Below, piece after piece: positions 35,042 to 42,867 of a DNA stretch of 42,867 bases. The stretch's first letter is position 1. Each line of letters begins with the position of its first letter. Origin of the DNA: Myxococcales bacterium. GTDB taxonomy: Bacteria; Myxococcota_A; Polyangia; Polyangiales; Polyangiaceae. Position numbers and translations under genes: made by a program. Location of the stretch: positions 1 to 42,867 of the forward strand of contig JAAFHV010000047.1 in the NCBI GenBank assembly GCA_013297655.1. Reading direction: 5' to 3'. The notes under the pieces were generated by a model. The model saw only the letters and a program-made list of their open reading frames with translations. It was not told the DNA's origin and did no database searches.

Positions 35042-35479
35042 ATGCTGGGCTTGCTCGTCGCCGTGCACGTGATGGCCAACGTCGTTTGGATCGGGGCGAT
35101 CGCTTCGGTCGGGTGGCTCGTGCGCCGCGCGTCGGACGCGTCGCTCGCCGAATCCGAGAGGAAGACGCTGGCCCAAGCCGCGTACCAGCTCTTGTACAAA
35201 CGGGCCGCCGTCCCGGCCTTCGCGGTGAGCTTCCTCGCCGCCATCGCTCGCGTCGGCGTCGACCCGAAATCCTATTTTTCCCAGCATTGGTTCCACGGAA
35301 AGCTGCTTTTTGGGCTCGTCGTCATCGCGCTCCACCACGTGATCGGAGCAAAGGCGAAAAAGGCCGATTCCGGGAGTAGGCAAGGCTTGGAAAGCAGCGC
35401 TATTCTCACGGGTGCGCTCCTCGCAGCGGCCTTCCTCGCCATCGTCTTCGCCGTGATGAAATCGAGCCTCGTGCCTTGA
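35042..35479 (+). CDS. CopD/HemJ-like membrane protein
   Basis: A 145-residue integral membrane protein with about four hydrophobic segments (roughly 1-25, 55-70, 84-101, 118-139). H9 in the first helix, the basic R28/R29 patch and the third-helix region SQHWFHGKLLFGLVVIALHH (H82, H85, K87, H98, H99) resemble the heme-binding His and Lys of the HemJ protoporphyrinogen oxidase / CopD superfamily. Which of these functions applies cannot be settled from sequence. The ATG at 35042 has GAGG about 7 nt upstream and TAGAGT (35025-35030) as a weak -10 candidate. The gene is monocistronic-looking, 132 bp before the TPR gene. Confidence 0.7.
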   Translation: MLGLLVAVHVMANVVWIGAIASVGWLVRRASDASLAESERKTLAQAAYQLLYKRAAVPAFAVSFLAAIARVGVDPKSYFSQHWFHGKLLFGLVVIALHHVIGAKAKKADSGSRQGLESSAILTGALLAAAFLAIVFAVMKSSLVP

Positions 35480-35611
35480 GGTCTGCTCTCTTCGTTCCCC
35501 GCTTGGTCCTACGCCGCGCGCCTTCACGACAACGGTTCCGGACCTCGGTTTCGTCAGCCACGTCAGCCCCGCCCCTCCCGTCCGATACGCCCCGAAGGAG
35601 AACGTCACCCC

Positions 35612-38242
35612 GTGGCCATTGACCGCGAGAAGGTGCTCCAAGCCGCCCAAAAGTACGTCGAGAAAAAGAAGTACGACAAGGCGGTCCTCGAGTACCAAAA
35701 GCTCGTCCAGGCGGATCCGAACGACGCCAGGACTCTGCTCAAGATCGGCGATCTCCAGACCAAAATGGGGACGTATCCCGACGCCATCTCCACGTACGAG
35801 GGCGTAGGGCGCCTGTACGCGCAGCAGGGCTTCGCGCTCAAGGCGATTGCAGTCTACAAGCAAATTCGGGAGCTCATCGCGAAGCACGCGCCGACGCTCG
35901 ACGAACGTTACGGCCACATCACGCCGAAGCTCGCGGAGCTCTACGAGCAGCTCGGTCTCGTGAGCGACGCGCTCGCCGCCCTCGACGAGGTGGCGACCCG
36001 CTTCCAGCGCCAGCAGCGCGACGACGAAGCGATCGCGGTCTGCCAAAAGATCGTCCAGCTCGATCCGACGAATCCCCTCCCTCACCTGCGTCTCGCGGAG
36101 GCGCTCTCGCGCACACGCGACGTCGACGGCGCGGTCGCCTCGTTCCGCACCGCCGCCGCGCAGCTCGTCCAGATCGGCCGTCGCGACGACGCCGTGAAGG
36201 TGCTCGAGCGCCTCTTGCATCACAAAGCGGATGGCGAGCAGGCCCGCCTCTGCGCCGAGCTCTACCTCCAGCGTGGCCAGCCGCAAGACGGCATGCTCGC
36301 CCTCGCGAAGCTCCAGGTCTGCTTCCAAGCCGACCCACGCGATCTCGACACCCTCGGTCTCCTCTCCCGCGCGTTCACCGTGATCGGCCAGGCCGCCAAG
36401 TCGATCGAGGTCCAAAAGGAAATGGCCCGCGTCGCGCGCGACACCGGGCGGATGGATCTCTTCCGCGACATCGCGACGCGCCTTCTCCAGTTCGCACCGC
36501 ACGACGACGTGGTGCAGCGCCTCGCCGGTCAGGCGATGCCGGAGCGCATGCAGGCGTATTCGGGCCCTCCTGGCGCCGGTCCCACGCCACCGCCCCCCGC
36601 TGCCGTCGCGCCTCCACCGCCGATGCCCCCCGCTCCGCCCGCCGCACCCATGTTGCGGCAGCAGCAGCAGCAGCCGGCAGCCACGAATCCCTTCGCACAG
36701 ACGGCGCTCGCCCACGGCCAAGCATGGCCGATGCCTGCGCCGCAGCAGCAGCAGCCGCAACACGAATCGCAGCCCGCGCCCGAGCTCGAAGAAGATCCGG
36801 AGCTCGACTCGAGCTACGAGGAGCTCGAAGGCGACGAGCTCTACGACGAAGCTCAGCACGAGCCCCAGCAAGCGGAGCCCACGGCGGCGCTCGGCGCGAT
36901 GCCCGGCGACCAGGCCGAGCCCGAGACCGGCCCGACCGGCGACGACGTCCCTCAGCTCCTCGCGAACGCGGCGGCTTTCCGACGGGTGCGCCTCTACGAC
37001 AAGGCGCTCGCCGCCCTCGAGCACGCGCTCGGCATCGAGCCACGCGCGGTCGAGGTCTACGAGGCGATGCGCGACATCTACCTCGAGGACAACCGGGTCG
37101 AAGAAGCGGTCCAGGCGATGCTTGCGGTCGCGAGCCTCTTCGTCGATGCCCTCGATGGCGACTCGGCAGCGCGCACGCTCCAAGACGTGCTCGCGTACGA
37201 TCCGAGCAACGAGCGCGCGATCGAGCTCCTCCGCGAGCTTGGCTACGAGGTGGTCGACGAGTACGGCGAGGCCCAAGGGGAACCCACCGAACAAGGCTAC
37301 GACGAAGCGAGCCGGCTCCCTTCGTACGACCTCGAAGAGATGGGCCCAGAGGACGTCTCGAGCCAATACACCGACCCTCACCACGTGGTGATGCGTGGTG
37401 GCGCTGCCGGCGGCGACGCCGATCCGCTCCCGAGCTTCAGCCTCGATCCGAACGAGCAGCACGACGAGCGCAAGAGCACCGCCGCGCCTCCTCGTGCTGG
37501 CGGCTCCAACGCCCCGCGCGGCATGGAGCTCGAAGAAGCGCTCGAAGAGTCGGAGTTCTTCGCATCGCGAGGGCTCTTCGACGACGCCTACAACATCCTC
37601 GCGGTGCAGCTCGAGCGCTACCCGAACCACCCGCTCCTCCGCGAGCGCTTGGCGGAGCTCGAGTACGCCCAGCAGTCCGCGAGCGGCGCTCGCGAGCGCC
37701 CCACCGACGACCGCAGCTTCGCGATCGCCGAGTCGCTCGACCTCTACCCCGAGGCTCCCGTCACCGCCGCGGGCGGCTTCTCGAGCGGCGACCAGCAGGT
37801 CGACGTCGAAGAGGTCTTCCAGAAGTTCAAAGAGGGCGTCGAGAAGCAGGTCTCCGCCGACGACTCCCAGACGCACTACGATCTCGCCGTCGCCTACAAA
37901 GAGATGGGCCTCATCGACGACGCCATCCGCGAGTTCGACGTCGCGGCGCGCGACCAAGAGATGGAATGCGTCTGCCAGAGCATGATCGGCACCCTCGAGC
38001 TCGCCCGCGGCAACGTCGGCGAAGCGATCGAAGCGTTCCTCCGCGGGCTGAACTCCCCCGTGAAAGAGCCCGCGCAGGAGACCACGCTCCTCTACGAGCT
38101 CGGCAACGCGTACGAAGCGAAGAAGATGACCCGCGAAGCGCTCGCGTACTTCCAAAAGGTCGTCCGCAAAGATCCGCGCTACCGCGACGTCGGCGATCGC
38201 ATCGCGCGCCTCTCGCAAAAAGCCCCCGTTCGCGCGAGCTGA
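35612..38242 (+). CDS. Large TPR protein with Gln/Pro-rich linker
   Basis: An 876-residue scaffold-type protein without signal peptide. The GTG at 35612 follows GAAGGAG. TPR-like helical pairs fill the N-terminal part (about 1-305; for example YDKAVLEYQKLVQADPND and VLERLLHHKADGEQA). A Pro/Gln/Ala/Glu-rich linker of about 120 residues (about 310-430, with QQQQQ runs and an acidic patch) follows. More TPRs (about 435-560), a second acidic low-complexity segment (about 560-625) and final TPRs (about 625-876) complete it. It is predicted to be an elongated adaptor for protein complexes; TPR proteins of this kind in myxobacteria include polarity and motility factors, but I cannot assign this one. 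It stands alone between convergent neighbours. Confidence 0.82.
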   Translation: MAIDREKVLQAAQKYVEKKKYDKAVLEYQKLVQADPNDARTLLKIGDLQTKMGTYPDAISTYEGVGRLYAQQGFALKAIAVYKQIRELIAKHAPTLDERYGHITPKLAELYEQLGLVSDALAALDEVATRFQRQQRDDEAIAVCQKIVQLDPTNPLPHLRLAEALSRTRDVDGAVASFRTAAAQLVQIGRRDDAVKVLERLLHHKADGEQARLCAELYLQRGQPQDGMLALAKLQVCFQADPRDLDTLGLLSRAFTVIGQAAKSIEVQKEMARVARDTGRMDLFRDIATRLLQFAPHDDVVQRLAGQAMPERMQAYSGPPGAGPTPPPPAAVAPPPPMPPAPPAAPMLRQQQQQPAATNPFAQTALAHGQAWPMPAPQQQQPQHESQPAPELEEDPELDSSYEELEGDELYDEAQHEPQQAEPTAALGAMPGDQAEPETGPTGDDVPQLLANAAAFRRVRLYDKALAALEHALGIEPRAVEVYEAMRDIYLEDNRVEEAVQAMLAVASLFVDALDGDSAARTLQDVLAYDPSNERAIELLRELGYEVVDEYGEAQGEPTEQGYDEASRLPSYDLEEMGPEDVSSQYTDPHHVVMRGGAAGGDADPLPSFSLDPNEQHDERKSTAAPPRAGGSNAPRGMELEEALEESEFFASRGLFDDAYNILAVQLERYPNHPLLRERLAELEYAQQSASGARERPTDDRSFAIAESLDLYPEAPVTAAGGFSSGDQQVDVEEVFQKFKEGVEKQVSADDSQTHYDLAVAYKEMGLIDDAIREFDVAARDQEMECVCQSMIGTLELARGNVGEAIEAFLRGLNSPVKEPAQETTLLYELGNAYEAKKMTREALAYFQKVVRKDPRYRDVGDRIARLSQKAPVRAS

Positions 38243-38311
38243 ACGCAAGCGCCCGCTGGCGACGGCACCGCGTCGACCGTCCGAGGCAAGGCACGGCGGC
38301 CAACCGCAGCT

Positions 38312-39142
38312 TTATTTCTTAGGGATTCCGGACATTTGCCGTGGTGTGCGCACGGCGTCGACGAGCTTCTTCGCGTAGGGGCTCGCCACTTCGCCGAGCG
38401 CCTCGAGCACCTCGCGGCGGGTGAGCCCCGAGCGCACGAAGAGGCGCCGGTACACCCGCTCGAGCTCGCGTACGTCTTCGTCGGAGAAGCCCCGCCGCGC
38501 GAGGCCCACCTTGTTCAGCGCGCGCACCCGGGCGCGATCGCCTTGCACGATCACGAAAGGCGGGACGTCGACCTCGCACATCGCGCCGGCGGCGACGAAC
38601 GCGCTCTCGCCGACACGGACGTGCTGCGCGACCCCGGAGAGCCCGCCGAACGTGACATGGTCCTCCACCTCCGCGTGGCCGGCGAGCTGTACCCCGTTCG
38701 CGACGACGACCGAGCTGCCGACCCGCGCGTCGTGCCCCACGTGAGACTGCGCCATGAGCAGCGTGCTCGAGCCCACCGTCGTGGTGCGCCCGTCCGTTCC
38801 GCGGTGAATCGTGACGCCTTCGCGCACCACCACGTCGTCCCCGAGGAGCACGCTTCCTTGTGTGCCCGCGCCGCCAGCCCGCACCTGCGCAGGTCCGCCG
38901 ACGATCGAAAATGGATGCAAGATGCATCGTTCGCCGAGCACCGCCGGTCCCGAGAGGACCACGTGCGACACGAGCACGGTGTCCCGCCCCACGACCACGT
39001 CGGGGCCGACGACGCAGTAGGGACCTACGACCGTGCCTTCGCCGAGCTGCGCGCGCGGATCGACGACCGCGGTGCCGTGGAGGCTCGGCGGACGGCGCGG
39101 CGACGAGGCCGCCTCGGTGCGCGCTCCCGGCTCGATGGTCAT
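38312..39142 (-). CDS. lpxA: UDP-N-acetylglucosamine acyltransferase
   Basis: A 276-residue LpxA, which attaches the first acyl chain to UDP-GlcNAc in lipid A synthesis. The left-handed hexapeptide beta-helix repeats (VVGPYCVVGPDVVVGRD and following) and the catalytic region LLMAQSHVGHDARVG (the conserved His in SHVGHD) are clear. The C-terminal helical part contains GLARRGFSDEDVRELERVY, typical of LpxA. The ATG at 39142 overlaps the fabZ stop by 4 nt (ATGA), making it the last gene of the skp-lpxD-fabZ-lpxA operon inside the window. It converges on the TPR gene with a 69-bp gap in which no terminator was recognised. Confidence 0.95.
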   Translation of the reverse strand: MTIEPGARTEAASSPRRPPSLHGTAVVDPRAQLGEGTVVGPYCVVGPDVVVGRDTVLVSHVVLSGPAVLGERCILHPFSIVGGPAQVRAGGAGTQGSVLLGDDVVVREGVTIHRGTDGRTTTVGSSTLLMAQSHVGHDARVGSSVVVANGVQLAGHAEVEDHVTFGGLSGVAQHVRVGESAFVAAGAMCEVDVPPFVIVQGDRARVRALNKVGLARRGFSDEDVRELERVYRRLFVRSGLTRREVLEALGEVASPYAKKLVDAVRTPRQMSGIPKK

Positions 39143-39609
39143 GCGTTCCTGTCGACCACGCTCGCGAGGAGCTCGCCCTCGGCGCAAAGCGCGCCATCGA
39201 CCGACGCGGTGCCCTTGAGCTTCCACACGTTCTCGCGGTGGTGCATCACCTTCACCTCGAGATCGAGGCGATCGCCGGGGATGACGGGCCGGCGAAATTT
39301 CGCGCGGTCGATGCCGAGGAAGTACATGAGCGACGTCGAGATATCGAACGGGTCGCTCGCGTACGCGAGGATGCCGCCGATCTGCGCGAGCGACTCGAGA
39401 ATGAGCACCCCCGGCATCACCGGGTGATGCGGGAAATGCCCCAAGAACCAAGGCTCGTTCATGGTCACGCACTTGTGACCACGCACGACCTCCTTCGGCA
39501 CCACCTCCGTCACCCGATCGACCATCACGAATGGCCACCGGTGCGGGAGGATTTGCAAGATGCGCTCGATCTCGATGACCGTGCGGGGAGACGAGGTGGG
39601 TTCGGTCAC
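39139..39609 (-). CDS. fabZ: 3-hydroxyacyl-ACP dehydratase FabZ
   Basis: A 156-residue FabZ, which dehydrates beta-hydroxyacyl-ACP in fatty-acid elongation. The active-site motifs LPHRWPFVMVDRV and GHFPHHPVMPGVLILESLAQ (His in HFPHHPVMPG, then the conserved Glu) are present. The GTG start at 39609 overlaps the lpxD stop by 4 nt, and the stop overlaps the lpxA start. Placement between lpxD and lpxA is the classical Gram-negative arrangement that balances phospholipid and lipid A acyl chains. Confidence 0.96.
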   Translation of the reverse strand: MTEPTSSPRTVIEIERILQILPHRWPFVMVDRVTEVVPKEVVRGHKCVTMNEPWFLGHFPHHPVMPGVLILESLAQIGGILAYASDPFDISTSLMYFLGIDRAKFRRPVIPGDRLDLEVKVMHHRENVWKLKGTASVDGALCAEGELLASVVDRNA

Positions 39610-40529
39610 GTCGGGGTCCTCCTTCGAGGGGCGCGCCTCGTGGTCGCCCGGTACGTCGCCGCGAGGCCTCGAAGCCACTTCGCGTGCCCCACCGCGGGAT
39701 ATCCTGCCACGACCGCGGAGGCAGGTACATGCCCGATGACCCCCGCCTTCGCCGCCACCTTCGCGCCATCCCCGATGTGCACGTGGTCGGCGACCCCGGC
39801 CTGCCCGCCGAGCATCGCGCCGCGGCCCACGTGCACCGATCCCGCAAGACCCACCTGCGCGCAGAGCACCGCGTGCTCTCCCACGTCCGCGTTGTGACCC
39901 ACGTGCACGTGCGCGTCGAGCTTCGCGCCGTGACGAACGCGGGTGGGCCCGAGGGTGCCCGCGTCGACGGTGGAGCACGAGCCAATCCACACGTCGTCCT
40001 CGAGCACGACGCCACCGTATTGCGGCACGTGAACGAGCCCCGAAGGGCCCGCGACGAACCCGAATCCAGGCGCGCCGATCACGGCGTAAGCCCCCACGTG
40101 CACCCGCGCGCCGATGCGAACGCGAGGGTAAATCACGGCCGTCGGATGGATCTCGCACCCCTCTCCGGCGGGCTCCGACTGATCTTCGGCGCGGGCCTCG
40201 AGCAGCAACGCCGCGATGACCAGCGACGGGTCCGGATGCACCCACGCGGGCACGTCACCGAGCCTAGCCACGAGGCGCTCCGCGACGATTATCGTCGCGC
40301 CGGCCGTCACCGCATTGGCTGCATGATGCACATATTCGGCGCGCGAGAGCGGCACGAGCGCCTCGGGCCACGGCGACGCGATCGCGGCGAGCCCGACCAC
40401 GTGCGCACCGGAGGTCGCGTTCCCGGTCGCGCTCGCCTTCGAAACGAGACGCCCCCCGAAGCGGCCAAGGAGGGCCTCGAGGGGCGTAGGGTCGAGGTGG
40501 ATGCGAGAGGGCATCGCGCGCACGACCAT
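39606..40529 (-). CDS. lpxD: UDP-3-O-acylglucosamine N-acyltransferase
   Basis: A 307-residue LpxD, which adds the second (N-linked) acyl chain in lipid A synthesis. The N-terminal uridine-binding domain (about 1-105) precedes hexapeptide repeats (ARVHVGAYAVIGAPGFGF and following) with DAHVHVGHNADVG as the catalytic His region. GYPAVGHAKWLR near the end is also typical. Either the ATG at 40529 or the one at 40514 could be used. It follows skp by 9 bp and overlaps fabZ by 4 nt. Confidence 0.95.
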   Translation of the reverse strand: MVVRAMPSRIHLDPTPLEALLGRFGGRLVSKASATGNATSGAHVVGLAAIASPWPEALVPLSRAEYVHHAANAVTAGATIIVAERLVARLGDVPAWVHPDPSLVIAALLLEARAEDQSEPAGEGCEIHPTAVIYPRVRIGARVHVGAYAVIGAPGFGFVAGPSGLVHVPQYGGVVLEDDVWIGSCSTVDAGTLGPTRVRHGAKLDAHVHVGHNADVGEHAVLCAQVGLAGSVHVGRGAMLGGQAGVADHVHIGDGAKVAAKAGVIGHVPASAVVAGYPAVGHAKWLRGLAATYRATTRRAPRRRTPT

Positions 40530-40538
40530 GCCGAAGCT

Positions 40539-41114
40539 TTACTTCTTGGGCGCGGGAGCCGGAGCGGGAGCGCCGCCGCCACCGCTGTTGTAGGCCTGGA
40601 TCGCGCGGTCGGTGAGGTCGAGGTCGCTGCGCACGTACGCGGTCGTGTTCTTGTCGATCACGATGTCGACGTTCTCGCTCGTGGCGATGCGCTTGATGAT
40701 CGCCATGACCTTCTCGATCACGGGCTCGGTGAGCTCTTTCTGCTTCTTTTCGAGCTCTTTATTGTACTCGAGGAAGATCTGCTGAAGGTCGACCATCTGC
40801 TTTTGCCACTCGTCGACGCGCTTCTGGAGCGCCTCCTTCGAGAGCACGCGCGACTGCTTGTCGATCTCTTCCTTCTGGCGCTGGAGGTCCTTCTGCTTGC
40901 CGTCGAGCTGCTGCTGGCGGCTCTCGAAGAGCTTCTTCAGCGTGGCTTGGGCGCGGAGGCCGTCTTCCGTCTGGGCGACCGCGCGCTGCACGTCGACCAC
41001 ACCGACACGCACGGACGCACCTTCGGCGTGGGCCGGGGACGCGGCAAAAAGCGCGGCGGAGAAGGTGAGCGCCGCGAAGGCACGGGCAACGAACGAGAAC
41101 CGAGTAGAGGCCAT
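40539..41114 (-). CDS. skp: OmpH/Skp-family periplasmic chaperone
   Basis: A 191-residue secreted chaperone for outer-membrane proteins. A signal peptide (about 1-30, ending AHA) precedes VGVVDVQRAVAQTEDG, the conserved N-terminal strand of the family. A long helical coiled-coil-rich middle (about 55-135, rich in Gln, Lys, Glu) forms the tentacles. The C-terminal part includes VDIVIDKNTTAYV, then a Gly/Pro/Ala-rich tail. The ATG at 41114 follows AAAAGGA. Skp is the first gene of the lpxD-fabZ-lpxA operon, a common arrangement. A good sigma70-like promoter lies upstream. Confidence 0.94.
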   Translation of the reverse strand: MASTRFSFVARAFAALTFSAALFAASPAHAEGASVRVGVVDVQRAVAQTEDGLRAQATLKKLFESRQQQLDGKQKDLQRQKEEIDKQSRVLSKEALQKRVDEWQKQMVDLQQIFLEYNKELEKKQKELTEPVIEKVMAIIKRIATSENVDIVIDKNTTAYVRSDLDLTDRAIQAYNSGGGGAPAPAPAPKK

Positions 41115-41149
41115 GGGGAAACGTCCTTTTCGTAGCAGAAGCCCGCCCG

Positions 41150-41178
41150 GGACTAGCTCGCCACGGCAGCGGGGTCAA
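41150..41178 (-). promoter_or_regulatory. Sigma70-type promoter of the skp-lpxD-fabZ-lpxA operon
   Basis: On the minus strand TTGACC (41178-41173) and TAGTCC (41155-41150) are separated by exactly 17 nt. TTGACC matches the -35 consensus at 5 of 6 positions; the -10 is weak. The predicted leader to the skp ATG is about 30 nt. Confidence 0.55.
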
Positions 41179-41325
41179 GTCGTCGGTCGAGCGCGATCAC
41201 GAGAGCCGAAGAGCACGATCACGGGAGCCTGGTGTCGTTAACGATGGTTCACAAAGCCCGACTCTCCGCGTGCACAACCCGGGGTGATGGCGCACGATTC
41301 CCGGTGGGTCGCACGGGTTTGTCGC

Positions 41326-41344
41326 TGGCACGAGAGTTGATAAT
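41326..41344 (+). promoter_or_regulatory. Candidate promoter of the Cys-repeat lipoprotein gene
   Basis: GATAAT (41339-41344) is a strong -10 match, with no good -35 at 17 nt. The overlapping sequence TGGCAC-N5-TTGAT (41326-41341) resembles a sigma54 -24/-12 element (TGGCAC-N5-TTGCW) with correct spacing but a changed -12 GC. The leader to the ATG at 41409 would be about 60 nt. The remaining sequence between 41179 and 41325 shows nothing recognised. Confidence 0.4.
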
Positions 41345-41408
41345 GTTTCGTCGATTCCTGGGGCGAACGCGCCACCAGACACCCTCGCGCCTTTCGGAGG
41401 CACCCCTC

Positions 41409-42410
41409 ATGACGTTCGGCAAGCTTGCGTTCCTCTCGCTCATCGGAGCCATCGGCGGAGTCGCCTTCTCGGCAGGCTGCGGCACGGAGACCGGCGGGCG
41501 CTACTATTGCGACGCAACCGGTTGTTACGACTGCGACGGCTTCGGCTTCGGCTGCTCCGCGGTCGCCTCCCCCTCCAAGCCCAACTGCCGCAACAACGCC
41601 GCGTGCGGCGCGAATGCCGCGTGCACGAGCGTGGGTTGCGCTCAGCGCTGCACGAGCGACGAGACCTGCCCTCGTGGCGAGGTTTGCCGCACCGGGCTCT
41701 GCGTTGCGCCCACCACCACCACCCCACCTGCCACCCGCGAGTGCACCGACAAGACCGACTGCGGCGCGAGCGCGGCGTGCGTCTCGGGCGTCTGCAAGGC
41801 CTGCGGCGGAACGAACGGCCCCTGTCCCTGCACCACCCAGGCCGAGTGCTCCACCGGCGACGTGTGCATCGCGGGCTCGTGCACACCGAAGGCGAGCACG
41901 TGCACCTTCTCGAGCGAGTGCGGCGCCACTCAGGTCTGCGCGGACGGCCAATGCCTCTCCGAGTGCGACGCGAACCGCGCGTGCACCACGGGCTTCACCT
42001 GCGATCGCGGCGTCTGCCGGTCCACCATCGACGGCTCGTGCTCCGACACCAACCCCTGCCCCGACAACCGCCTCTGCGTCGCTGGTGGCTGCGCGATTCA
42101 GTGCACGGGCGACGCCCAGTGCGCCGCGGGCAAGTACTGCAACCAGGGCGCTTGCATGGTGGACACCCGCCCCAAGCCGAACTGCACGAGCGACACCCAA
42201 TGCACCGGCGGCGCGAACCCCCGCGTGTGCCGCGACGGCTTCTGCAAGTACACCTGCGCCGACGACCAAGTGTGCCGCACGATCGACACCCGCATCGGCT
42301 ACTGCGCTGCCGACAAGGTCTGCCGCACCGCCCAAGAAGCCAACCCCGAGTGCCGCGACAGCGCGCAGTGCGGCCAAGGCAAGATCTGCATCGACAACAC
42401 CTGCCGCTGA
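41409..42410 (+). CDS. Cysteine-repeat lipoprotein
   Basis: A 333-residue secreted lipoprotein. The ATG at 41409 follows GGAGG at 8-nt spacing; the signal peptide ends at the lipobox-like SAGC. Nearly the whole mature protein is made of short Cys-rich modules of the pattern C(x5)C(x6)C(x4-5)C, for example CRNNAACGANAACTSVGCAQ and CTDKTDCGASAACVSGVC, about eight in all, separated by Thr/Pro-rich or acidic spacers. Each module likely forms two disulfides, as in Dickkopf-type or EGF-like domains. Such proteins are abundant in myxobacterial surfaces and may bind polysaccharide or other proteins; function unknown. It is a single gene with a hairpin after it. Confidence 0.82.
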   Translation: MTFGKLAFLSLIGAIGGVAFSAGCGTETGGRYYCDATGCYDCDGFGFGCSAVASPSKPNCRNNAACGANAACTSVGCAQRCTSDETCPRGEVCRTGLCVAPTTTTPPATRECTDKTDCGASAACVSGVCKACGGTNGPCPCTTQAECSTGDVCIAGSCTPKASTCTFSSECGATQVCADGQCLSECDANRACTTGFTCDRGVCRSTIDGSCSDTNPCPDNRLCVAGGCAIQCTGDAQCAAGKYCNQGACMVDTRPKPNCTSDTQCTGGANPRVCRDGFCKYTCADDQVCRTIDTRIGYCAADKVCRTAQEANPECRDSAQCGQGKICIDNTCR

Positions 42411-42443
42411 GATTTCCCTAGAAGTTTCAAGGTTCTACGAACA

Positions 42444-42470
42444 AGGGCGAGGCCTTCACGGTCTCGCCCT
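42444..42470 (+). terminator. Stem-loop after the Cys-repeat lipoprotein gene
   Basis: AGGGCGAG (42444-42451) pairs with CTCGCCCT (42463-42470), with the stem extending inward through CC/GG to a short loop. It lies 34 bp after the lipoprotein stop and faces the minus-strand partial gene ending at 42674. No strong U-tract. The remaining sequence between 42471 and 42673 shows nothing recognised. Confidence 0.55.
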
Positions 42471-42673
42471 CGTCGTATTTCTTGGCTCACGCAAGACAAG
42501 GGCAGGTCGCGTGGCGAGACGCCCCGACCGCACGATCGCTGTGTCGGCAACGCAGGTCTGCAAGCGAGCGCGTGTGTCTCGGGTCGAGGGTGCCGTCGCG
42601 CGACCGCGCCGAGCACGCACGGTCGAGCACGCCCGTCGACGACGCTCGCACGCGCGTTCGTAGGCGAGCGTCG

Positions 42674-42867
42674 CTACTGGCGGGCCATGAAGGGGCACAC
42701 GCCGAGCAGCTTTCGGAACGGACGCCGCGAGCAATCGAAGCCGGTCGAGCGCCCGTACATCTTGTGCTCGGAGCACTCCTGGGATCGCTCGAAGGAGCCC
42801 TCGCTAGCGAGCTCGATGTCGCGCGAGCAGTCGCCGATCTTCTCGACGTCCCAACGGTAAAAACCGT
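42674..42867 (-). CDS. 3' end of an unrecognised Cys-containing gene (partial)
   Basis: Only the last 64 codons are in the window; the start lies beyond the right edge. The minus-strand frame is open to the edge and ends at TAG (42676-42674). Its C-terminus includes DCSRDIELAS, QECSEHKMYG, DCSRRPF and GVCPFMARQ, with four evenly spread cysteines. The amino-acid composition fits a real gene of this genome and not a shadow frame. No family recognised. It converges on the Cys-repeat lipoprotein gene. Confidence 0.65.
   Translation of the reverse strand, partial: GFYRWDVEKIGDCSRDIELASEGSFERSQECSEHKMYGRSTGFDCSRRPFRKLLGVCPFMARQ

Noticed and set aside
35024-38248. Minus-strand open frame of over 1000 codons opposite the TPR gene
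   Set aside because: Composition is biased and no motif is present, while the opposite strand has clear TPRs; typical antisense shadow in high-GC DNA.
41326-41341. Certain sigma54 promoter
   Set aside because: The -24 element and spacing fit, but the key -12 GC is GA and a good sigma70-type GATAAT overlaps; left as a candidate only.

Overview
The window is high-GC bacterial DNA, most likely from a member of the Myxococcota (probably a Polyangiales-type organism). The support is: a MYXO-CTERM-like surface-sorting tail on a serine protease, many lipoproteins with Pro/Thr/Ala-rich linkers and Cys-rich repeats, delta-60 repeats, a bacterial Ser/Thr kinase, a PilZ protein, and Gram-negative envelope genes (lpxA, lpxD, fabZ, skp, a TonB receptor). 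Species cannot be named from the sequence alone. No rRNA, tRNA, CRISPR array, transposase or phage gene was seen. The window reads as a chromosomal segment of mixed housekeeping and lineage-specific genes, densely packed, with many 1-14 nt overlaps between consecutive genes.

Layout. 1-138: tandem array of an 8-bp unit. 143-2205 (-): OmpR-type response regulator and histidine kinase; the kinase 3' end looks frameshifted. 2299-9250 (-): probable iron or metal acquisition locus made of a delta-60 repeat lipoprotein, an imelysin-like lipoprotein, an HTTM/vitamin-K-carboxylase-like membrane protein and a FecA-like TonB receptor. 9421-12835 (+): YkgJ-type Cys-cluster protein, Ski2-like RNA helicase, PilZ protein. 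12884-15700 (-): a tandem-duplicated DsbA/HCCA-isomerase-like protein and a trypsin-like lipoprotein. 15943-18193 (+): adenine deaminase and a small winged-helix-like protein. 18355-21975 (-): HEAT-repeat protein and PGAM5-like phosphatase. 22070-22966 (+): KirBac channel. 23096-26139 (-): TlpA-like lipoprotein, RadA, SH3-like lipoprotein. 26334-28617 (+): Ser/Thr kinase and rhodanese-MoeB fusion. 28726-30012 (-): M15/DUF882 peptidase with a very charged N-terminal half. 30161-31619 (+): 18-Cys protein, Dtd, tail-anchored protein. 31654-34911 (-): TldD, degenerate-receiver regulator, PdxA. 35042-38242 (+): CopD/HemJ-like protein and a large TPR protein. 38312-41114 (-): skp-lpxD-fabZ-lpxA envelope operon. 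41409-42410 (+): Cys-repeat lipoprotein. 42674-end (-): 3' end of an unrecognised Cys-containing gene.

How genes work together. The most system-like block is 2299-9250. A TonB-dependent receptor, a periplasm-facing imelysin-like lipoprotein and an HTTM enzyme that keeps the catalytic-type Lys and His of vitamin-K carboxylases sit in one direction with short or overlapping junctions, downstream of a delta-60 lipoprotein and upstream of a two-component system. The envelope operon 41114-38312 is classical: an OMP chaperone, then lipid A acyltransferases flanking FabZ. The kinase/MoeB-rhodanese pair and the Cys-rich/Dtd/tail-anchored trio are translationally coupled pairings of unrelated families. 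Coordinates of starts were refined by ribosome-binding sites, signal peptides and overlaps; all functions are from motif recognition, not database searches.
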